DNA of 44,025 nucleotides from Colwellia psychrerythraea. GTDB taxonomy: Bacteria > Pseudomonadota > Gammaproteobacteria > Enterobacterales > Alteromonadaceae. Where the stretch lies: positions 1 through 44,025 of the forward strand of contig NZ_JQED01000057.1 in NCBI RefSeq assembly GCF_000764225.1, read 5' to 3'. Below, piece by piece: positions 39,066 through 44,025 of the stretch. The notes below the pieces were generated by a model. The model had not been told where the DNA came from and did not search any database. It saw nothing but the letters and a program-made list of their open reading frames with translations. Position numbers and translations under genes: made by a program. The stretch's first letter is position 1. Every line of letters starts with the position of its first letter.

Positions 39066-39986
39066 ATGAAATTTAGTGAAAAATTACTCTTAGCAAAACT
39101 AGAAACAACTTATGGTGTTGATGCTTCGCCTGGTGCAGCAAATGCCATTCTAGCCAAAGATGTTGACTTAACACCACTTGAGGCCGAAGCCTTAGAGCGA
39201 GGTTTGGTGAAACCTTACCTAGGCGCTGATGAATCTATTGTTAGTGGTGAGCATGTACTCATTAGTTTTAAAATTGAATTCCAAGGCAGCGGCACTGTTG
39301 CTACGGCTCCTGCATGGGGGCCATTAGTACGTGCTTGTGGTTTTGCTGAAACGATTACTGCAGCTACTTCGGTTGAATATGATTTAGCGGCCAGTAATTA
39401 CGAAAGTGCCACGCTTTATATGAACATGGGTAAAAACTTACACGCCATGAAAGGCGCTCGCGGTAATGTCAAAGTTACCCTAGAAAAAGGTATTCCATAC
39501 TTAGAGTTTAACTTTATCGGCTTATGGGTAGACCCCACTGAAGTTGCCCCCGTAACCCCTGATTGGTCTTTATGGCAAAAACCAACGCCAACAGGTGCAG
39601 GCCGAACTTCAGGCTTTATGCTAAATGGCTTTGCCGCAAAGCCTTACAAGTTATCTTTAGATGTTGGCCAAGACGTTAAATTCATTGAAACCTTAACGAC
39701 CCAAAGCATTGACATTAACGAGCGTAAAGCAAGTGGCTCTGTCAGTATTGAAGCACCTGATTTATCCGTTAAAGACTTCTTCAGTGATGCTAAAAACTCA
39801 GTCACTGGTGCGCTCTCTATTCAAAATGGCCAAGTACCAGGACTTATTTGTAAAGTCGATTGCCCGAAAGTGCAAGTTAAGCCGCCTAAGTACGGTGATA
39901 ATGATGGTACAGCCAGTTTAGATATGGACTTAATTTTAATCCCCAGTACTGCAGGGAATGACGAAATTAAATTCACCTTAACTTAA
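39066..39986 (+). CDS. Tail tube (major tail) protein
   Basis: This 306-residue protein matches the phage tail tube family of siphovirus-type transposable phages: KFSEKLLLAKLETTYGVDAS at the start, VSGEHVLISFKIEFQGSG, and the MNMGKNLHAMKGARGNVKVT segment. It polymerises around the tape measure. No sheath gene lies next to it, so the tail is probably non-contractile. The 130 bases after it (39987-40116) hold no gene. Confidence 0.88.
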   Translation: MKFSEKLLLAKLETTYGVDASPGAANAILAKDVDLTPLEAEALERGLVKPYLGADESIVSGEHVLISFKIEFQGSGTVATAPAWGPLVRACGFAETITAATSVEYDLAASNYESATLYMNMGKNLHAMKGARGNVKVTLEKGIPYLEFNFIGLWVDPTEVAPVTPDWSLWQKPTPTGAGRTSGFMLNGFAAKPYKLSLDVGQDVKFIETLTTQSIDINERKASGSVSIEAPDLSVKDFFSDAKNSVTGALSIQNGQVPGLICKVDCPKVQVKPPKYGDNDGTASLDMDLILIPSTAGNDEIKFTLT

Positions 39987-40078
39987 CACTTATTTTGCAC
40001 AACCAAGGGCGTTGAAGGTGCTGGAGCACTGGAGCTTGGACCTGCATGGCAAGGATGCCACCTTTAATACCTTTTTAA

Positions 40079-40096
40079 TGGCTGTTTAACAGCCTT
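40079..40096 (+). terminator. Hairpin after the tail tube gene
   Basis: GGCTGTT and AACAGCC form a tight stem followed by TTAACTTTT. It may weaken transcription past the abundant tube gene. Confidence 0.5.
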
Positions 40097-40116
40097 AACT
40101 TTTATAGAGAGTTCTT

Positions 40117-40440
40117 ATGTTTACAGTAATGAATAACCCAACAGTGTGGTGGCCTGTCGTTATTAATGTGCCTATTGATGGTGGTGAAACATCAAATCAC
40201 GAAGTGAGTCTGCAGTTAGAAATATTAGAAGAAGATGAGTACGACGAATTGGCACTAAAGGGTGAAAAAGCAGTGTTAAAACGTGTAATTAAGGCATGGA
40301 AACACATTGATGATATTGATAAGAAACCTCTGGCATATTCAGGCGATAATTTGGATATGTTGTTGAAAAAAAGCTTTGTCCACCGTTCATTTATGGTTGG
40401 TTATCTCAACGCCTCAATTGGCGCTGTAGTAAAAAACTAA
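40117..40440 (+). CDS. Tail assembly chaperone, short (unshifted) product
   Basis: This 107-residue protein is the gpG-like chaperone that wraps the tape measure. It opens MFTVMNNPTVWWPVVINVPI, has an acidic middle (LEILEEDEYDEL) and ends at a stop just after the slippery site at 40431. A ribosome-binding site AGAGAG is upstream. Most ribosomes should stop here; a share shift to make the 220-residue fusion. Confidence 0.85.
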   Translation: MFTVMNNPTVWWPVVINVPIDGGETSNHEVSLQLEILEEDEYDELALKGEKAVLKRVIKAWKHIDDIDKKPLAYSGDNLDMLLKKSFVHRSFMVGYLNASIGAVVKN

Positions 40441-40778
40441 AAGCCGCTGCTAAAGACTGGGCAGCGGCACCTTTTGTAGAGAGCAGCACAATTAAAGATA
40501 TGAAAACTCACGGTGCACCCAAGGAAATCATTGACGAATTAACCAAAGTAAAAGATTTTGAAGTGTTTCCACAAAATTGGCCTGTTGTAGTGTGGTTTAC
40601 CCAAGTTAGCGACTTGATGCGTTATCGCAACGACGGCGCATGTTTAGGACTTGATTTACCTCAAATTGAGTCAGATGCAAAGCTAAGTGAAAGGGACTTT
40701 ACCGATGCTCACTATCACGGCTTGCGCATCATGAGCAAAGCAGCAGCTAGAGCATTAAATAAGGTAAATGATGACTGA
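40117..40778 (+). CDS. Tail assembly chaperone, -1 frameshift fusion (lambda gpGT-like)
   Basis: A -1 shift at AAAAAAC (40431-40437) joins the chaperone to the second frame, which continues KLKAAAKDWAAAPFVESSTI and ends at 40778, for about 220 residues. The downstream part read alone would start at an ATG at 40500 with no ribosome-binding site, which supports the fusion. The T-type domain should recruit tube subunits to the tape measure, as in lambda. The end overlaps the tape measure start. Confidence 0.88.
40431..40468 (+). promoter_or_regulatory. Programmed -1 frameshift signal
   Basis: The slippery heptamer A-AAA-AAC (40431-40437) is in the right frame. Five bases later a perfect 8-bp stem follows: GCCGCTGC (40443-40450) and GCAGCGGC (40461-40468), with a 10-base loop. 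The zero-frame stop TAA directly follows the heptamer. Confidence 0.92.
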
Positions 40779-43584
40779 TTTAAAACTAGGTATTGTTTTT
40801 GATGTTAAGAACGGCAGATTTAAGTCTGAAGTTAAAGAAAATACTCAGGTAATAGATAAGTTTGGTCATAGTGCTCAACGTACTGCTGGCCAAACACGTC
40901 AGTTTAATGCAGCCATTGACGACACCAATACTAAGCTATTTCAAACCAATAAAGTTGCCTCAAGCGTTAAAAACGCTATTGCGGGTTTAGCCGTTGGCTT
41001 TGGTGCCATTGAGCTTGGCAAAGGTTTAGTGACTGAATTAGCTGCATTTCAAGACATTCGTACCCGTTTACAAGGACTTTCTGATGATGCCGCTGACTAT
41101 GCCGAGAAAGAACGCTGGTTAATTGATTTAGCAACCGAACATCATAAAGAGCTAAACGGTTTAGCTGATGGCTATAGCCGATTATCGACATTAACTCAGG
41201 AAAAAATAATCACCGATGGCCAAGCCCGTGACATGTTACAGGGCTTGTCTGATGCTGCCTCAAGAAATGGTGCGAGTAATGCTGATTTAGAACGTGTTTA
41301 TTATGGCTTAAGCCAAGCACTTGGTGCTGGCACAGTAAACATGGAAGACTTTAGACAAGTTACTGAGCCTTTACCTGATCTAATGGCAAAAATTGCGAAA
41401 GCGGCAGGCCAAGAAACGAGTAGTGGTTTGAAAGAATTAATTGCGACTGGTACTTACACATCAGAAGTTTTTGGTAAGCATTTAGTTAGCGCATTACAAC
41501 AATATGAAGGGGCTGCAGCTGAAACTGCTGATAATATTAATGCCAAATACCGCGATATAAAACGTGAATATCAACTGTTATCGGTAGAGTTAGAGCAACC
41601 AATTAATGGTGCCTTACTGCCAACGCTTGATGGCTTAGCTTCAGGACTCTCATTCCTAAAAGACCATGCCCAAGCGGTCATTACCATTTTACAAGGCGGC
41701 CTTGTTATTGCTGCTGGCCATGCGACTAATGCCATTATAGCGAAAACCTCAGCTACAGCTAAAAACATAATTGCCACACGCATCAGCACCCAAGCTGCAA
41801 TGCTTCAAGCGCAAAGTGAATATAATTTAGCAGTGGCTTATAAAGCCTCTGCTGTGGGTAGTGTGCAAAATGCACTTGCAGACAAGCGCTTAATTGCCAG
41901 TAAAACGGTATTAACTGCAGCGACTAACAAAGCAAATTTCGCCCTTAGAGCAGGTGGTGGTGCTATGGCATTACTTGGTGGTCCAGTAGGTGTTGCTATG
42001 TTAGCGGCTTTTGCGGTGGGTACTTATGCCATGAGCGCTGCTGATGGTGCGCGAGAGAGTACGAACTTAGCAAATAAAGTCAGCTTAGCGAATAAAAAAC
42101 TGACTGAATTAACCACGAAACAATTACGCTTAAGGTTGTTTGAACTTGAAAATGATCCCGCAGCAGAAATTGACAAAGCTCGCCTAAAAGCCCTTAAAGC
42201 CCAAGAAGAATATAACAAGGTTCAAGCTACACGCGGCTTTAAAAACCCTAATAAAGAAACCGAAGAGACAGTATTAAATCGTGATGTTGAAATAGAAGCT
42301 TTAGAGTTAAAGCTGTCAAAAATCACCGCATTAAAAACACAAATATCTACCTTACTCGCCAAGCCGTCAGAAGGTCAAAGACCTGAAGTACCCGCTACTC
42401 AAAGTGGCAAAGTATTAGACGTATTTAAAGACCAAGAAGGTGCGTTAAAAAGACAGCTTAGTTTACTTGGTAAAACCTCAGAATTAGCCAAAGCAGAGTA
42501 TGAAACTCAGCTAGGAAAATACAAAGACTTATTACCAGGTCAAAAGGCATCAATTGTTAATATAGCTAAAGAAATTGATACTAAAAAAGAAAGCTTAGCG
42601 GCAGATAAACAAGCGCTTCAACAATCCGAACAACTTCAGCAATCAGCGCAAAGTTATGCAGAGACACTACAGCGAAAAGTATCCCTTTCAGGTGAAGTAA
42701 CTAACGTTCAACAATTAGCTTTTGAGCTAGAGCATGGCAGTTTAGTTGGCATTAATGACCAATTAAAAGAGCAATTAATGTTAAAGGCTGAGCTTGCAGA
42801 TAGAGTTGAAGCCGATACTGAAAAGCAGCTGTCTTTTTGGGAACAGATGAATGAGCACATTGCGAGTACCACTGAAAATTTCGATGTGATGTGGGGAAAT
42901 TCATTTGACCGTTTTGCGCAAGGCATTGGTGATGCGACAGCAACGTCCATAATGGAAGGCCAGAGTTTTAGTGATGCTATGAAAAATATTGGCCGCTCAG
43001 TTATTAAAGAGGTGATTTCGGGCATTGTACAAATAGGTGTTAAAAAACTCGCACTATTCGCCATTGAAAAAGCCATCAATAAAGGTACGGCTATTTCAGC
43101 AGCTACGTTTATGTCTGCTAATGCTTCAGCAACCGCCATGCAGGCTGGTTTAGCTACTTTTGCATCTATTTCGGCTATTCCTGTTCTTGGTCCTGCTGCG
43201 GCTCCTGGCGCAATGACTGCTGCATTAGCGGTGGCAACACCAATGGCTGGTGCTATTACTGCTGCTTCCGCAGGTATGGCGGGTATGGCTCACGATGGTA
43301 TCGACGAAATCCCCCGCGAAGGAACATGGTTACTTGATAAAGGTGAACGTGTTGTAGATAGCCGAACCAACCAAGATTTAAAACAAGCGTTGAATAAAGG
43401 TAGCGTAGGCTCTGGCTCAGGCACCGTCATTCACATAACCAATCACAACACTTTTGAAGGGAATAATAATCCTGACGATATTGAAAGTGTCATGGCCTTA
43501 TCAACTGAAAAAATGCGCGCCGATTTATACGAAGATTTTTCCACGGGTGGCCCGTTAACCGAACAACTTAAGGCGGCGATGTAA
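40771..43584 (+). CDS. Tape measure protein
   Basis: This protein of about 937 residues sets tail length. I take the ATG at 40771, six bases after AAGG; an ATG at 40768 is next to it. The N-terminal tape-measure domain (about 60-235) includes LAAFQDIRTRLQGLSDDAAD and NMEDFRQVTEPLPDLMAKIA. The middle has long helices and a hydrophobic stretch (about 390-420). The C-terminus (about 690-790: SFWEQMNEHIAS...MKNIGRSVIKEVISG) is lambda gpH-like. The stop overlaps the next start. Confidence 0.95.
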   Translation: MTDLKLGIVFDVKNGRFKSEVKENTQVIDKFGHSAQRTAGQTRQFNAAIDDTNTKLFQTNKVASSVKNAIAGLAVGFGAIELGKGLVTELAAFQDIRTRLQGLSDDAADYAEKERWLIDLATEHHKELNGLADGYSRLSTLTQEKIITDGQARDMLQGLSDAASRNGASNADLERVYYGLSQALGAGTVNMEDFRQVTEPLPDLMAKIAKAAGQETSSGLKELIATGTYTSEVFGKHLVSALQQYEGAAAETADNINAKYRDIKREYQLLSVELEQPINGALLPTLDGLASGLSFLKDHAQAVITILQGGLVIAAGHATNAIIAKTSATAKNIIATRISTQAAMLQAQSEYNLAVAYKASAVGSVQNALADKRLIASKTVLTAATNKANFALRAGGGAMALLGGPVGVAMLAAFAVGTYAMSAADGARESTNLANKVSLANKKLTELTTKQLRLRLFELENDPAAEIDKARLKALKAQEEYNKVQATRGFKNPNKETEETVLNRDVEIEALELKLSKITALKTQISTLLAKPSEGQRPEVPATQSGKVLDVFKDQEGALKRQLSLLGKTSELAKAEYETQLGKYKDLLPGQKASIVNIAKEIDTKKESLAADKQALQQSEQLQQSAQSYAETLQRKVSLSGEVTNVQQLAFELEHGSLVGINDQLKEQLMLKAELADRVEADTEKQLSFWEQMNEHIASTTENFDVMWGNSFDRFAQGIGDATATSIMEGQSFSDAMKNIGRSVIKEVISGIVQIGVKKLALFAIEKAINKGTAISAATFMSANASATAMQAGLATFASISAIPVLGPAAAPGAMTAALAVATPMAGAITAASAGMAGMAHDGIDEIPREGTWLLDKGERVVDSRTNQDLKQALNKGSVGSGSGTVIHITNHNTFEGNNNPDDIESVMALSTEKMRADLYEDFSTGGPLTEQLKAAM

Positions 43585-44025
43585 TGCCCAATATTATTGA
43601 CTTACCCGATATTACCCCAAGCAAATGCAGCTGGATGGTTATTCCGTCAAGCACAGCTGCTTTTAATCCGTATTCAAAGGTTGAACAGGTTTCTGAAGAG
43701 CCAGGCGAAAAGTGGCAAGTAAAATTAGAATGGAAAAACCTACCTCATGCGTATGGCCGAGATATTCGTGGTGCGTTAATCGCGCTACGTGGCCAAGTTA
43801 ATCAATTACGCGTGAAAGATTTTGCTCATAGCAATATCGGCAGTTTCCCTGGTGTAGCTCGAGTTAAAGGTGCAGGCCAATACGGCATTGTGCTACTAGT
43901 TGACGGTTTAACTGCCAACACGGTTGTGGGTCATATTGGAGACAGATTTCAACTAGGTAAGCGTGTTCATGAATTAACGCAAAACGCGGTAACTAATAGC
44001 AGTGGCCAAGTTACCTTAAAGTTTG
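43584..44025 (+). CDS. Distal tail protein, N-terminal part cut by the window edge
   Basis: At least 147 residues are visible from the ATG at 43584, which overlaps the tape measure stop (TAATG). It opens MPNIIDLPDITPSKCSWMVI and runs on with a beta-rich pattern (WKNLPHAYGRDIRGALIALR, VRVK-like strands). Its place directly after the tape measure fits a distal tail or tail-tip protein of siphovirus-type Mu-like phages. The 3' end is outside the window. Confidence 0.78.
   Translation, partial: MPNIIDLPDITPSKCSWMVIPSSTAAFNPYSKVEQVSEEPGEKWQVKLEWKNLPHAYGRDIRGALIALRGQVNQLRVKDFAHSNIGSFPGVARVKGAGQYGIVLLVDGLTANTVVGHIGDRFQLGKRVHELTQNAVTNSSGQVTLKF

Larger units (their letters stand above)
15974..44025 (+). 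mobile_element. Mu-like transposable prophage, right end outside the window
   Basis: The gene order repressor, DDE transposase, AAA+ ATPase, GemA, Mor, lysis, terminase, portal, MuF, gpG, protease/scaffold, capsid, tail is that of Mu-like phages. The tail genes (tube without sheath, frameshifted chaperone, tape measure) suggest a siphovirus tail as in B3-like transposable phages. Every structural frame seen is open, so the prophage may be intact; the last tail genes are not visible. Confidence 0.92.

Noticed and set aside
40500..40778. Separate gene starting at the ATG at 40500
   Set aside because: There is no ribosome-binding site, and a complete -1 frameshift signal upstream explains how this frame is translated.
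42708..43139. Long minus-strand open frame (143 codons) inside the tape measure gene
   Set aside because: It is the antisense shadow of a confident gene with Ala/Ser-rich coding sequence; no ribosome-binding site or family pattern supports it.

Overview
The window looks like the chromosome of an AT-rich marine gammaproteobacterium, probably of the order Alteromonadales (Colwellia/Pseudoalteromonas/Shewanella-like). That guess rests on the base composition, the style of the integron attC sites, a PEP-CTERM protein and the Mu-like prophage; no ribosomal or other species marker is present. Three blocks are visible.

Block 1 (about 1-9480) is a stretch of chromosomal integron cassettes. Fourteen plus-strand or inverted small genes (192-7660) are mostly separated by roughly 90-100 bp attC sites with a shared stem motif. 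Cargo includes small lipoproteins, a DUF1428 protein, a cupin, an inverted MerR regulator, an ABM-like monomer, a GNAT acetyltransferase, an isoprenylcysteine methyltransferase-like membrane protein and an SRPBCC protein. No integrase is in the window; from the cassette orientation it would lie to the left. The 5' end of an IS110-family transposase enters at the left edge. A truncated copy of the same end lies at 8976-9192, beside a PEP-CTERM gene and an orphan cassette-like lipoprotein gene.

Block 2 (about 9500-15960) is ordinary chromosome: an outer-membrane beta-barrel protein, a DUF1272 zinc-ribbon protein, an AraC regulator followed by the azlC-azlD amino-acid exporter genes, an exported protein of unknown function, and a divergent MFS transporter/LysR regulator pair.

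Block 3 (about 15974-44025, running off the right edge) is a Mu-like transposable prophage. Order: S24-type repressor (minus strand), operator region, small DNA-binding protein, DDE transposase, AAA+ B-type ATPase, early regulators, GemA, Mor, a candidate accessory (moron) unit, lysis genes, small and large terminase, portal, MuF-type head protein, gpG, a lipoprotein moron, protease/scaffold with an internal scaffold start, capsid, head-tail connector genes, tail tube, frameshifted tail-assembly chaperone, tape measure and the start of a distal tail gene. A tube protein with no sheath gene beside it, plus a lambda-like chaperone pair, suggests a siphovirus-type tail on Mu-type transposition machinery.

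The most unusual observations are: (i) a composite element present twice, before the lysis gene and before the protease gene, in which spaced motifs lead into a perfect hairpin that contains the start codon, with paired base changes between the copies; (ii) a two-gene unit after mor with its own promoter, structured leader and terminators; (iii) a MuF head protein with a long C-terminal extension carrying an HExxH metallopeptidase-like motif; (iv) a textbook -1 frameshift signal in the tail chaperone; (v) a cassette gene that reads through its own attC into the next cassette; and (vi) two IS110-family left ends placed just upstream of cassette-type genes.
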